From: Erysipelotrichaceae bacterium
GTDB taxonomy: Bacteria; Bacillota_I; Bacilli_A; Erysipelotrichales; Coprobacillaceae
Direction: 5' to 3'
DNA: 42,015 bases
Assembly (NCBI GenBank): GCA_021201655.1
Contig: JAJQEL010000058.1
Span: 1 to 42,015 of the forward strand
In this document: piece after piece, positions 34,005 through 41,971 of the stretch
How the letters are laid out: every line of letters starts with the position of its first letter
How positions within the stretch are numbered: position 1 is the stretch's first letter
Position numbers and translations under genes: made by a program
Notes under the pieces: generated by a model
Seen by the model: only the letters and a program-made list of their open reading frames with translations
The model's database searches: none
What the model was told of the DNA's origin: nothing

Positions 34005-34170
34005 TTTTCTCCTCCCAAATCAATTTTTTAAAACAAAATCAATAATATATTTACTAGTAATATTATTCTTATGTTGATACTTTTAATTATCCATCAACAT
34101 ATCTTGAAAATCATTGTCTAATAAACCATATTGATTCTGCTTATAATAATAGATGAACTATTACTCACAT

Positions 34171-34220
34171 ATTTTAACATGATTCACATATTAATAGTTT
34201 TGTATCAAAAAATTAGACAA
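34171..34220 (-). promoter_or_regulatory. Boxed promoter A (LRR1)
   Basis: On the minus strand the 20-bp box TTGTCTAAT-N5-TGATACA (34201-34220), 24 bases, then -10 TAAAAT (34171-34176). No -35 consensus at the normal distance. The 52 bases 34170-34221 are identical to 38955-39006 upstream of LRR2. The RIT element's left repeat begins 14 bases beyond the box. Confidence 0.72.
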
Positions 34221-34234
34221 TAATTCAAATAAAA

Positions 34235-34325
34235 TTATGTTCAGATAATTATTATGTTCAGTTGTTAAAAGAAACCCTCAATTTAAGAAGGTTTCTCTTA
34301 TTTTAACTGAACATAATTTTTTATT
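34235..34325 (+). repeat. RIT left terminal inverted repeat
   Basis: Matches the right repeat over 91 bases with one mismatch (T or C in the CTTATTTT / CTTACTTT stretch). It holds TTATGTTCAG twice in direct order (34235-34244, 34252-34261) and once inverted (34307-34316), plus AGAAACC / GGTTTCT, so it can fold into one long hairpin. Confidence 0.85.
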
Positions 34326-34368
34326 GATATATAATTCAATTGTATTCAATTATTATGGAGGTGTTATT

Positions 34369-35354
34369 ATGAATACAATTAGAATTAAAGGTTCCTTTAA
34401 AAAGATGAATGCTTTTATGAGGGACAAGGAGCCAGTTTTTAATGATGATCGTTTTGATTTACCATTATTATCTTATTATGATTATTTATTGAAATTTGAT
34501 CAATCTTTATCAACCGTATTAAAGAAGCTCCAGGTTGCTTATGTTTTTTTATTGTTCCTTTTCGATAATAATTATGAAATTATTTCAATGTCAAAAGGAA
34601 TTATATTTTCTTTTATTAGTGAAATTGATTCTCTTGAGAGATCCTTCAGTTTTAAAGATCATTTCAAACTTTATCTTAGACTATTTATGAACTGGACTTA
34701 TGAAAATAAAATTTCTGATATTTCAGGAAATCAGGTTTTGTTTAAAGTGATCATTCATAGAAATACATCATTAAAAACTTACTATACAGCTGATGAAGTC
34801 AGTTCTATTCTCAATGCTGTAGATATTTCAACACCTGTTGGAAAACAGGATTACCTTATTTTAAGTATGATAAGTTTTCTAGGATTAAGAATTAGTGACG
34901 TGATTGACATGAAACTAAGTAGCATCGATTTTTCTCATTCTCTTATCAGTATTAAACAATATAAGACGTCGGAACCACTTGTTCTCCCTCTTGTAGATAA
35001 TGTAAAGTATCCACTATTGGATTATCTTAAAAATGTAAGACCTAATGATTGTAATCTCGATTATATTTTTGTGACCAGCACAAAACCATATCGACACAAG
35101 TCAGAGTTAAGAACGCATTCTTACATAGTAAAAAAATATATTAAATTGGCTGGTATTAATATTGATGGTAGAAAAACCGGATTTCATGCCCTTAGACATT
35201 CTTTAGTACAATATTATTAAACGAGGATGTTCCATTATATTCTATTAAAACCATACTCGGACATACCTCTGTCGAAACAACTATGGGTTATTTAGATGTT
35301 GACATAACTAAACTTAAAGCTTTAGTTTTGGAGGTACCTTATGTTGAAATTTAA
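34369..35354 (+). pseudogene. ritA: First RIT tyrosine recombinase (RitA position), frameshifted
   Basis: The first frame runs from ATG 34369 (GGAGG upstream; a TTG at 34324 is in the repeat) to a TAA at 35220 after 'GFHALRHSLVQYY'. Reading on in the -1 frame gives 'LLNEDVPLYSIKTILGHTSV', then ETTMGYLD, ending at 35354. The split therefore separates Arg (GLRISD) and HALRHS from GHTS and the nucleophilic Tyr. One extra T in TATTATTAAAC would restore a chain of about 328 residues. The restored stop lies 14 bases inside the next gene. Slippage signals of the usual X-XXY-YYZ type are absent, so mutation or sequence error is likelier than programmed shifting. Confidence 0.82.
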
Positions 35355-36294
35355 TAGTATTTTTGCTGATGAATTGAATATGTTTATTGATTATAAAAGA
35401 GGTCTGGGACTTAAATATGAAAAAGAAATGTTTAGGCTGCATAAAATTGATGACATTCTATTTGATTTAAAACTAGAAAACAAGGAAATATGTCAGGAAA
35501 CCTATGAAGCACTTGTACAGCGCGATGGGATGGAGGAAGCTAACTATGCAAGACAATATGGTGTTACAAATGATTTCTGTAGATTTCTTATCAGTTTGGA
35601 TTATCATAATATTTATTTTAAGGAAAAGAAATTTCATGTTATAAACAATTATATTCCTGTATTGTTTGATGATAATGAAATAAACGTTATATTTGAAACA
35701 TGTGATGATTTTATGATTAAAAGTAAAGGCACTAAATATTTTAGACTTTATTATGGATATTCCATTTTATTTCGACTGCTGTATTCCTGTGGCTTACGAA
35801 TTAGCGAAGCTTTAAAATTAAAATTGAATAATATTTCAATCGAAAGAGGCGTTATTCAAATTATCAATTCAAAGAAAAATGTTTCAAGATATGTTGTTTT
35901 ATCACAATCGATGTCGTGCTGCCTTGTTAATTACATTAATATTTTTTGTCTGGATAATAATGACTTTTTATTTGTCAATAGCCGTGATTCTGTCCTTTCA
36001 GCTAAAAGTGTAAGAACATTTTATAAGAAAGTTTTGAAAGCATCGTCATTAAATCCAAATGCCAGAGTACACGATTTAAGACATGTATTCTGCAATAATG
36101 CTCTTAATCAGATGTTATCTAAAGGATATGATGAATATACAGTAATTGTTCATCTATATAAATTTATGGGACACAAATCAATTCATGAAACTGAGTATTA
36201 TCTTCATTTTACAGATTATGAACGCAATAAAATAATTGAAGATAGATTGGAATTATCAAAATATTTATATGAAGGAGTTGATTTGAATGAATAA
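35341..36294 (+). CDS. ritB: Second RIT tyrosine recombinase (RitB position)
   Basis: A 317-residue tyrosine recombinase. An N-terminal SAM-like core-binding domain (about 1-100) comes before the catalytic domain. The catalytic Arg is in SCGLRISEALKLKL, the lysine-bearing beta-hairpin is around INSKKNVSRYV, HDLRHVF carries the HxxR, GHKS the second His, and Tyr lies in HETEYYLHF. All catalytic residues are therefore present. It starts with ATG after GGAGG, overlaps the restored ritA frame by 14 bases and ritC by 8. It resembles XerD/phage integrases only distantly; assignment to the middle RIT position is by order. Confidence 0.85.
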   Translation: MLKFNSIFADELNMFIDYKRGLGLKYEKEMFRLHKIDDILFDLKLENKEICQETYEALVQRDGMEEANYARQYGVTNDFCRFLISLDYHNIYFKEKKFHVINNYIPVLFDDNEINVIFETCDDFMIKSKGTKYFRLYYGYSILFRLLYSCGLRISEALKLKLNNISIERGVIQIINSKKNVSRYVVLSQSMSCCLVNYINIFCLDNNDFLFVNSRDSVLSAKSVRTFYKKVLKASSLNPNARVHDLRHVFCNNALNQMLSKGYDEYTVIVHLYKFMGHKSIHETEYYLHFTDYERNKIIEDRLELSKYLYEGVDLNE

Positions 36295-37285
36295 ATCGTT
36301 TTCTTATCTTCTTCATAAATTTTTAAGTGATTATCTTATCAATGAATGTGGTTTTTCGGAAGAAACAAGGAAATCCTATTCTACTACATTTTACTTGCTT
36401 GTTGAATTTATGAAGAGTATATATGAACTGCTGCCAAACCAAATTGAGTTTTCACATCTTACATATGAATGTATTAATCAATTTTTGGATTGGCTTGAAA
36501 ATGAAAGGAAGTCCTCTTATTCTACCCGAAACCAAAGACTTGCTGCAATCAAGTCCTTCTTTAAATATGCTCAGACAAGAAACCCTGAGATAATTAATTT
36601 ATCAACACAGATACTAGGTATTAAGAATAAAAAGACTTCCTCTAGAATCATATCATATTTTATGGAAGATGAAATAAAAATTATCTTTGATTATTTATCT
36701 GGTAAAAACAACTTGAAATATTTGACTATGATAAGCATGCTTTATGAAACAGGAGCACGCGTTCAGGAAATGATAAATATAAAAGTAAGTGATATTAATT
36801 TATCAAAAAGAACTGTTGTCCTTCATGGCAAAGGGAAAAAGAATAGAACTATTCCTATAAGCGAGGAAATGTGCAGGCTTATAAAAAGATATTTAAAAAT
36901 TGAATATAAAGATTTTGGTGATGGTTTTTTATTCTATTCCAAAAACAAGAGACAATATTCTAGAAATGGTGTTTATTATGTAATTGATACAATCGTTAAA
37001 GAGCTTAAGAAAAGATATCCTGATAAATTCAATGGAAAATATCATCCTCATTCTTTCAGACACTCAATTGCCACTCATATGTATAATAATGGGACTACGC
37101 TATTGAGTATTAAAAAATTTTTGGGTCATGAGTCACTGGAAGCAACACAAATTTATGCAACACCTGATTCAGAAGTAATAAAAAAACAAATATTATCCAA
37201 TTCAAAAGCTATATCACCAAATTCAAAATATTCTGATGGTGATAAAGATGATTTAGAAACTTGGCTAAAGGAAAACATGAAATAA
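36287..37285 (+). CDS. ritC: Third RIT tyrosine recombinase (RitC position)
   Basis: A 332-residue XerC/D-like tyrosine recombinase. Its N-terminal core-binding domain holds 'SYSTRNQRLAAIKSFFKYAQ'. The catalytic Arg is in ETGARVQEMINIKV, the lysine in HGKGKKNRTIPI, HxxR in HPHSFRHSIATHM, His in LGHESLEATQIYA and Tyr in the same segment. All residues needed for catalysis are intact. AAGGAG precedes its ATG. The stop codon (37283-37285) lies inside the right terminal repeat. It is closest to classical Xer/integron type enzymes of the three. Confidence 0.87.
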   Translation: MNKSFSYLLHKFLSDYLINECGFSEETRKSYSTTFYLLVEFMKSIYELLPNQIEFSHLTYECINQFLDWLENERKSSYSTRNQRLAAIKSFFKYAQTRNPEIINLSTQILGIKNKKTSSRIISYFMEDEIKIIFDYLSGKNNLKYLTMISMLYETGARVQEMINIKVSDINLSKRTVVLHGKGKKNRTIPISEEMCRLIKRYLKIEYKDFGDGFLFYSKNKRQYSRNGVYYVIDTIVKELKKRYPDKFNGKYHPHSFRHSIATHMYNNGTTLLSIKKFLGHESLEATQIYATPDSEVIKKQILSNSKAISPNSKYSDGDKDDLETWLKENMK

Positions 37286-37371
37286 AAAATTATGTTCAGT
37301 TAAAGTAAGAGAAACCTTCTTAAATTGAGGGTTTCTTTTAACAACTGAACATAATAATTATCTGAACATAA
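37281..37371 (-). repeat. RIT right terminal inverted repeat
   Basis: Reverse complement of 34235-34325 with one mismatch. It contains the ritC stop codon and the same hairpin-forming copies of TTATGTTCAG. The transcript of ritC would end in this hairpin. Confidence 0.85.
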
Positions 37372-37377
37372 ATCAAA

Positions 37378-37398
37378 AAAGCAGCATATTGCTGCTTT
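37378..37398 (-). terminator. Terminator of the second LRR protein gene
   Basis: A 9-bp stem (AAAGCAGCA / TGCTGCTTT) with a 3-base loop is followed by a T run on the minus strand. It begins seven bases beyond the RIT right repeat. Confidence 0.8.
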
Positions 37399-37409
37399 AA
37401 TAATATAGT

Positions 37410-38813
37410 TTAATTATATTTTCTCTTTCTTGTATAATATGCTCCCACTAAAGCAATACCGCCAAGTAATACATAAGCTGCTAATTGTGATTCATCACCA
37501 GTTTGAACACTAGAAACTGTTGAAGAAGAAGTTGTTGGATCAGTATAAACCAATGCAAATGATCCAATCTTACTTGTAGAGAAAGTCAATCCAGTTTCAG
37601 TAACAGTTGGTGTAATCTTTGTAACTGTGCCGTCAGCATTTAATAATAAAATAATTAAAGTACCATCTACATACTTTGATGTGTCCATTGTGATGGTAAA
37701 AGTGATTTCACCTGCCAAATCCGTAAGATAAGCTGTTCCGTTTTCATAATCATCATCAACATATCCATACCATTCAACAGTTAATTCAAATCCAAAATAC
37801 TTTAATACTTCTTGATTTGAAGCAAGATTGCTTTTAATTTTAGCAATATCACTATCACTTACTGTAGTTATTCCGTAATCAAAATCAAACCAATCATATG
37901 ATGAAGCTACAACAGTATCATACATTAAATCATAAACAGTTTCTCCATCATAGCTTATTGATATGCTCGTATCTCCATAAGAAGTATCATCAATAATTAC
38001 ATAATTAAAGCCGTTATCTATAACATATTGTAAGGCAGCTGAACCTGAATAAACATAAAATGTTCGTATAGGGAAATATTTACTAAATGCTTCTGTATCG
38101 ATATTTGTAACACTAGTTGGAATAAAGATTTTCATTGTATCTCCACATCCATAAAAAGCACCATCACCAATGCTTACAACAGTATACCCATTTATAGTAC
38201 TAGGGATATTAATTGAATATGGAGACGATTGATCTTCATCATTAAAATAATAATCAGTTATTTCTACAGTTTTATCCTCTTCACTTAAAACATTATACAC
38301 AAAATAGCAATTACTATTATCAGGATCTTCTATTGAATTATCAGCTATAACATCAAGATAATCTTTTACATTAATATCGATAGTATTAGATTCATAACTA
38401 GCACCACTTTCAGTAGTTAAAATTGCTTGAACAGTGACAGTTCCTTCACTCACTGCTTCAAAATACATAGCATCATCAATTTCTTCTAACTCAATAATTC
38501 CATCTTCACTTAAAGAATACTCTACAGTATAATCTTCATCTAAAGTAACATCCAAAATAAAATAGCCAAAACCACTAGGCAAATAAATTGTCGTACTAGA
38601 AGCATCTAATTCAATACTTGCTGTATCATCATTTGTAGCAGCAATGCTAGATTCATCTTCTTCGTTTTCTTCTCCTGTTTCATCATTCGTTGCTACTTCT
38701 GTTGTTTCACCATTATCTTCTGCATTTACAACCGAAACCAGATTAACAGGCAATTGAATAGCTAAAGCCATTGCCATAAAAACACTTAATACAATTTTCA
38801 ATAACTTCTTCAT
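37410..38813 (-). CDS. BspA-type LRR/Ig-like surface protein (LRR2)
   Basis: A 467-residue paralogue of LRR1. The signal peptide (about 1-31) is identical to LRR1 apart from its last few residues. An acidic low-complexity stretch (about 32-62) and an Ig-like domain (about 65-148, 'VTVQAILTTESGASYESNTI') follow. Then come a short BspA/LRR_5 block ('VVSIGDGAFYGCGDTMKIFI', 'YVYSGSAALQYVIDN'), a unique beta domain ending 'TETGLTFSTSKIGSFALVYT', and the same VQTGDESQ anchor with RKRKYN. The middle differs from LRR1 while both ends match almost base for base, a mosaic pattern. Promoter B with the shared 20-bp box drives it. Confidence 0.86.
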   Translation of the reverse strand: MKKLLKIVLSVFMAMALAIQLPVNLVSVVNAEDNGETTEVATNDETGEENEEDESSIAATNDDTASIELDASSTTIYLPSGFGYFILDVTLDEDYTVEYSLSEDGIIELEEIDDAMYFEAVSEGTVTVQAILTTESGASYESNTIDINVKDYLDVIADNSIEDPDNSNCYFVYNVLSEEDKTVEITDYYFNDEDQSSPYSINIPSTINGYTVVSIGDGAFYGCGDTMKIFIPTSVTNIDTEAFSKYFPIRTFYVYSGSAALQYVIDNGFNYVIIDDTSYGDTSISISYDGETVYDLMYDTVVASSYDWFDFDYGITTVSDSDIAKIKSNLASNQEVLKYFGFELTVEWYGYVDDDYENGTAYLTDLAGEITFTITMDTSKYVDGTLIILLLNADGTVTKITPTVTETGLTFSTSKIGSFALVYTDPTTSSSTVSSVQTGDESQLAAYVLLGGIALVGAYYTRKRKYN

Positions 38814-38955
38814 TTTCTTCTCCTCTCTAAATAAATTGGAATTTAGAAATACATTATTTTAATATTGACGCTTCATTTAAATCCTTCCCACTATTATATG
38901 ATGATTCCTAAATTCCATAATATTGAACAAGTAATAGAAATACCATTACGTTATT

Positions 38956-39005
38956 ATTTTAACATGATTCACATATTAATAGTTTTGTATCAAAAAATTA
39001 GACAA
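38956..39005 (-). promoter_or_regulatory. Boxed promoter B (LRR2)
   Basis: The same 20-bp box as promoter A (38986-39005), 24 bases, then -10 TAAAAT (38956-38961) on the minus strand. The leader is about 136 bases and includes a long-range pair GGAATTTAG / CTAAATTCC. This accounts for much of the 307-bp gap between LRR2 and the regulator gene; the small transcript lies in the rest. Confidence 0.72.
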
Positions 39006-39015
39006 TCTTTCAAAC

Positions 39016-39042
39016 AAAAAAATGGGTAAGTTACTTACCCAT
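39016..39042 (-). terminator. Terminator behind the XRE regulator gene
   Basis: A perfect 10-bp stem (39022-39031 / 39033-39042) with a T run on the minus strand (A run 39016-39021 on plus). Confidence 0.85.
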
Positions 39043-39072
39043 AAACTCTTGCTATTTCTCCGCCCTAAATCC
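39016..39072 (-). ncRNA. Predicted ~57-nt small transcript behind the XRE regulator gene
   Basis: Boxed promoter C predicts a start near 39072, and a strong intrinsic terminator ends it at about 39016: a perfect 10-bp stem ATGGGTAAGT / ACTTACCCAT around one base, then seven T. Between them is GATTTAGGGCGGAGAAATAG, a purine-rich single-stranded stretch. No sizeable ORF is present (ATG GGT AAG TAA only). The hairpin also serves as terminator of the regulator gene. That the promoter is active is inference. Confidence 0.5.
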
Positions 39073-39078
39073 TGTCAT

Positions 39079-39128
39079 ATTTTATCATACTTATTATTGT
39101 ATAAATGATGTATCACAGAATTAGACAA
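39079..39128 (-). promoter_or_regulatory. Boxed promoter C (small transcript)
   Basis: Box TTGTCTAATTCTGTGATACA (39109-39128), 24 bases, then TAAAAT (39079-39084) followed by ATG, as in promoters A, B and D. The box overlaps the last codons and stop of the regulator gene, so part of its sequence is also coding. Confidence 0.62.
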
Positions 39129-40551
39129 TTTTTTCTTCTAGCTTCTTAATATGTTCTTCAATTATTTTAACTGATTCTTCTTTTGAAAAAGAATGGTTAT
39201 CAATAATATCATGAAAATAATCATCAAAAGCAACATACATACTTGATTCATTGAGTTTAACACTAATAGGGATACCTTTAGCATTAATACAAGTAAATAA
39301 CAATTGCCCATTATCAAAAGTTATTGTTAGCGTACTATTAGCTGGAAATGCAGGCATATCCAACATTACAACAAAAGGATATTCTTCCACAAAATCTCGC
39401 CATCTTCTTGTAATCTCAAGTGTCTCTTCTACTGTTAAAGGATCTACAAGTGATTGTGGTAAATCATGAAAGTATCCAGTTTTACAAAAGTATTCTAAAC
39501 CTTGTACAGTAAAATAATAATAAGTATTACCTTGATTATTTTTAAGATACTGTTGTTGCATTTGAATAATAGAATAATAGTATTGAACAAATTGATCTTT
39601 CTGATAAAAGTCGTTGTGAATATTCCTTGCTACTAATTCTATTTCATCTAGTGTAAATACATATGTAGGACAAGGCGTTGTATAGATGAGTTGTTGTTTA
39701 TTGTATAAATCAGAACTATAACTAATAAAGTCCATAGGTTGAATGAGTGGTTGTGATTCTTTTAAATATTGTGAAAAGAGATTTTCATAAATGTCAATGA
39801 TTTCTTTATCGTTATATAACATAGCATTTTGATAATCATTTGTAAGTAATAAAACATATTCACTTGTCATAATAACATTTGAAAAGAATGTATTATGATT
39901 TGTAAATGGTATGGATGTACGATAATAATAAGGTATATAATTGAGAGAACTTACTATAATAGGACATATATTTAATAAATAGTCTAAATTATAATAGTCA
40001 TTATCAGTTGTAGACATGGAATTGTCTAAGCCAAAGATGTGTGTTACTTGAATTTTAGGATTGATATTTCCTAAATATTGAATCAAGTTCATAAGATATT
40101 TATTAGGCTGACAATACATTTTAATGTTTGAATCATCTTTTTTAGCTTCTATAGTCAACAATTGACTTAATATAGAATTAATGGCATGTTTCCCTTGATA
40201 ATATTGATATTCTTGTATATCTAAAGCGGAATCACCCTTTTCAATAAAAAAATTATCGTTGACATCCCAATAAACTGAAAGTTTTAAAATATCCTCAACT
40301 TTTTTTCTACGAAAATAAACATAACTTCCTACTTTATCTATCTCATATGCAGTATATAATTCATTTGTTTCTTCATTTGTAAGTTGCAAGGCATCAGCAA
40401 ACTGTTTAACATAACTTTTATCTGCTAAAGTTCTAGTTCCCTTTACAATCTTATAAACATTAGGTCGCTTTATATCAACAAGTTTGGCTAAATCAACAAT
40501 ACGTACATTTCTTTGTTTCATGAACAACGACAATTTATCACTAAAATACAT
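39121..40551 (-). CDS. XRE-family regulator with large unknown C-terminal domain
   Basis: A 476-residue protein. Residues 1-65 are an XRE/lambda-repressor helix-turn-helix ('LFMKQRNVRIVDLAKLVDIK', 'RPNVYKIVKGTRTLADKSYV'). The remaining 400 residues match no domain I recognise; they are rich in Tyr, Asn and Gln and show no clear membrane segment. This size is unusual for XRE repressors and recalls Rgg/PlcR-like regulators only in layout, as no TPR pattern is evident. TTGATT-N18-TATAAT precedes it, and a degenerate copy of the 20-bp box covers its start site. Full boxes lie at both neighbouring transcription units. It is the best candidate for the box-binding activator. Confidence 0.75.
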   Translation of the reverse strand: MYFSDKLSLFMKQRNVRIVDLAKLVDIKRPNVYKIVKGTRTLADKSYVKQFADALQLTNEETNELYTAYEIDKVGSYVYFRRKKVEDILKLSVYWDVNDNFFIEKGDSALDIQEYQYYQGKHAINSILSQLLTIEAKKDDSNIKMYCQPNKYLMNLIQYLGNINPKIQVTHIFGLDNSMSTTDNDYYNLDYLLNICPIIVSSLNYIPYYYRTSIPFTNHNTFFSNVIMTSEYVLLLTNDYQNAMLYNDKEIIDIYENLFSQYLKESQPLIQPMDFISYSSDLYNKQQLIYTTPCPTYVFTLDEIELVARNIHNDFYQKDQFVQYYYSIIQMQQQYLKNNQGNTYYYFTVQGLEYFCKTGYFHDLPQSLVDPLTVEETLEITRRWRDFVEEYPFVVMLDMPAFPANSTLTITFDNGQLLFTCINAKGIPISVKLNESSMYVAFDDYFHDIIDNHSFSKEESVKIIEEHIKKLEEKIV

Positions 40552-40576
40552 ATTTAATCTTCTCCTTTTACAAAAA

Positions 40577-40632
40577 TTAATACCTTAAAATCAGACAAAT
40601 CAATTATAACCTTTACCTAAAACAAAAATCAA
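40577..40632 (-). promoter_or_regulatory. Promoter of the XRE regulator with overlapping degenerate box
   Basis: On the minus strand TTGATT (40627-40632), 18 bases, TATAAT (40603-40608), then four bases on a box-like sequence TTGTCTGATTTTAAGGTA (40577-40598 in all). Unlike the other four, the box is downstream of the -10, where a bound protein would block transcription. The rest of the intergenic space to 40753 shows only AT-rich DNA. Confidence 0.6.
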
Positions 40633-40753
40633 GTTTACTAGTGTTTAAAAAATGTAAATTATATTTTTTCTACGAAACAAAATATATGTGATTATATCAA
40701 CAAATTTTTCATTTGTATAAGCAAATTATACAAAATAATTTATATTAAATATT

Positions 40754-40803
40754 TTGTCCAATTTCATGATACAAATGATATATTCAACAAAAAAAGTTAT
40801 AAT
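40754..40803 (+). promoter_or_regulatory. Boxed promoter D (L,D-transpeptidase)
   Basis: Box TTGTCCAATTTCATGATACA (40754-40773), 24 bases, then perfect TATAAT (40798-40803) followed by ATG. There is no -35 consensus at the normal distance. GGGGGAG and the ATG at 40835 follow closely. Confidence 0.72.
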
Positions 40804-40834
40804 ATGAATAATTTAAAGGGGGAGAACATAACAA

Positions 40835-41971
40835 ATGAATATTTTAAAAAAAACTTACTCAAGGATAATCATTATTATTCTTGCTTTTATACTCATTGTT
40901 GGCGTTGTGTATTATTATAATAAACAAGATGATTCTACAGTTTTGACCTTATTAGATGATATCATTGAAGTTGAGTATGGAAACGCCATTTCTTTAGATG
41001 CAAAAGATTATGTTGATACTAAACAAGTCGATGAAGAAATTATTTCTTCCATTCAAGTTACTACAGATGCTATAAACGAAACACAAACAACTACCAACGA
41101 AAATGGTGAAGACATTATTTCAGAATATGATTATCCACCTGTTGGTGAATATACTATAACATTAAGTTATAAAAAAGAACAAGCATTTATAACGGTGAAT
41201 GTCGTAGATACAACCGCTCCAACATTCGATAATGTTGAAGGTACTTATACATTAGAAAAAGGATCAAGTATCGATTTATCCAATATAAGCACGACTGACT
41301 TATCTGATGTAACAATATCTATCAATGATGAAAATGTTGATTATGATAATGTTGGATCATACAAAGCAACTATTATTGCAACTGATTTATATGAAAATAA
41401 AATAGAAGTAGAAATAACAATAGAAATAGTTAGCAATGAAAATGATTCTGATGAATCAACAAGCACAGAAAATGATACGACTGATATAACATTTACCGAT
41501 GTAAATGAAACAGTGTATGTAATCAATACATCTACACTTAATATACGTTCAGGTGCTGGTACAAGTTATTCACAAATAGGGACATTATCAAAAGGGACTT
41601 CTGTTAAACGTACAGGAACCTCTGATTCTGGATGGAGTCGCATTGAATACAATGGACAGACAGCTTATGCTTCTTCTAAATATTTGAGTACAACTAAACC
41701 AAGTACAACTTCATCAAGTACAAGTTCTAGTTCTTCATCTAGCAGTACATCTACAGGTTTTGATGTATCCTCATTAAAAGTAGCAAGCAGTACAAATAAA
41801 ATTATCATTGTATCAGTTACATCTACTTCTTCTTATACAGGAACATTTACTTATTATCAAAAATCTAATGGAACATGGAAGACAGTCATTAGTACATCAG
41901 CAAATCTTGGTCAATATGGTATTGGCAAGACTAAGGAAGGAGATAAAAAAACTCCAACAGGAATGATATGA
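40835..41971 (+). pseudogene. L,D-transpeptidase (YkuD) protein with Ig-like and SH3 domains, 3' end cut by the edge repeat
   Basis: The visible 378 residues have an N-terminal membrane anchor (about 10-28), two Ig-like/DUF5011-type domains (about 40-125 and 128-200), an acidic linker, a bacterial SH3 domain (about 228-287, 'LNIRSGAGTSYSQIGTLSKG'), a Ser/Thr linker and the start of a YkuD catalytic domain ending 'GIGKTKEGDKKTPTGM'. The frame then enters the 54-bp edge repeat and stops (ATG ATA TGA). The HxxG and SxGC catalytic motifs are missing. Intact relatives make 3-3 peptidoglycan cross-links or act as YkuD-like hydrolases. It is driven by boxed promoter D. Confidence 0.8.

Larger units (their letters stand above)
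34235..37371. mobile_element. RIT element (recombinase in trio)
   Basis: Three consecutive plus-strand tyrosine recombinase genes with overlapping ends lie inside 91-bp inverted repeats (34235-34325 and 37281-37371). This matches RIT elements: three different integrases in fixed order, about 3 kb, repeats containing smaller repeats. It sits between two LRR paralogues, upstream of promoter A and right behind the LRR2 terminator. No clear target duplication is visible. The first recombinase gene is frameshifted, so this copy may not move by itself. Confidence 0.85.

Noticed and set aside
34114-34122. A further TTGTCTAAT on the plus strand in the LRR1 leader
   Set aside because: It lacks the TGATACA half and the 24-bp spacing to a -10 element.
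35205-35225. Programmed -1 frameshift in ritA
   Set aside because: The tract TATTATTAAAC has no X-XXY-YYZ heptamer in the zero frame and no obvious stimulatory hairpin directly behind it; a one-base deletion explains it more simply.
39025-39082. Tiny ORFs in the small transcript region (MGK and MIKYDRI), considered as signalling peptides for the XRE regulator
   Set aside because: They are 3 and 7 codons long, and neither has a well-placed ribosome binding site; the first is part of a terminator stem.
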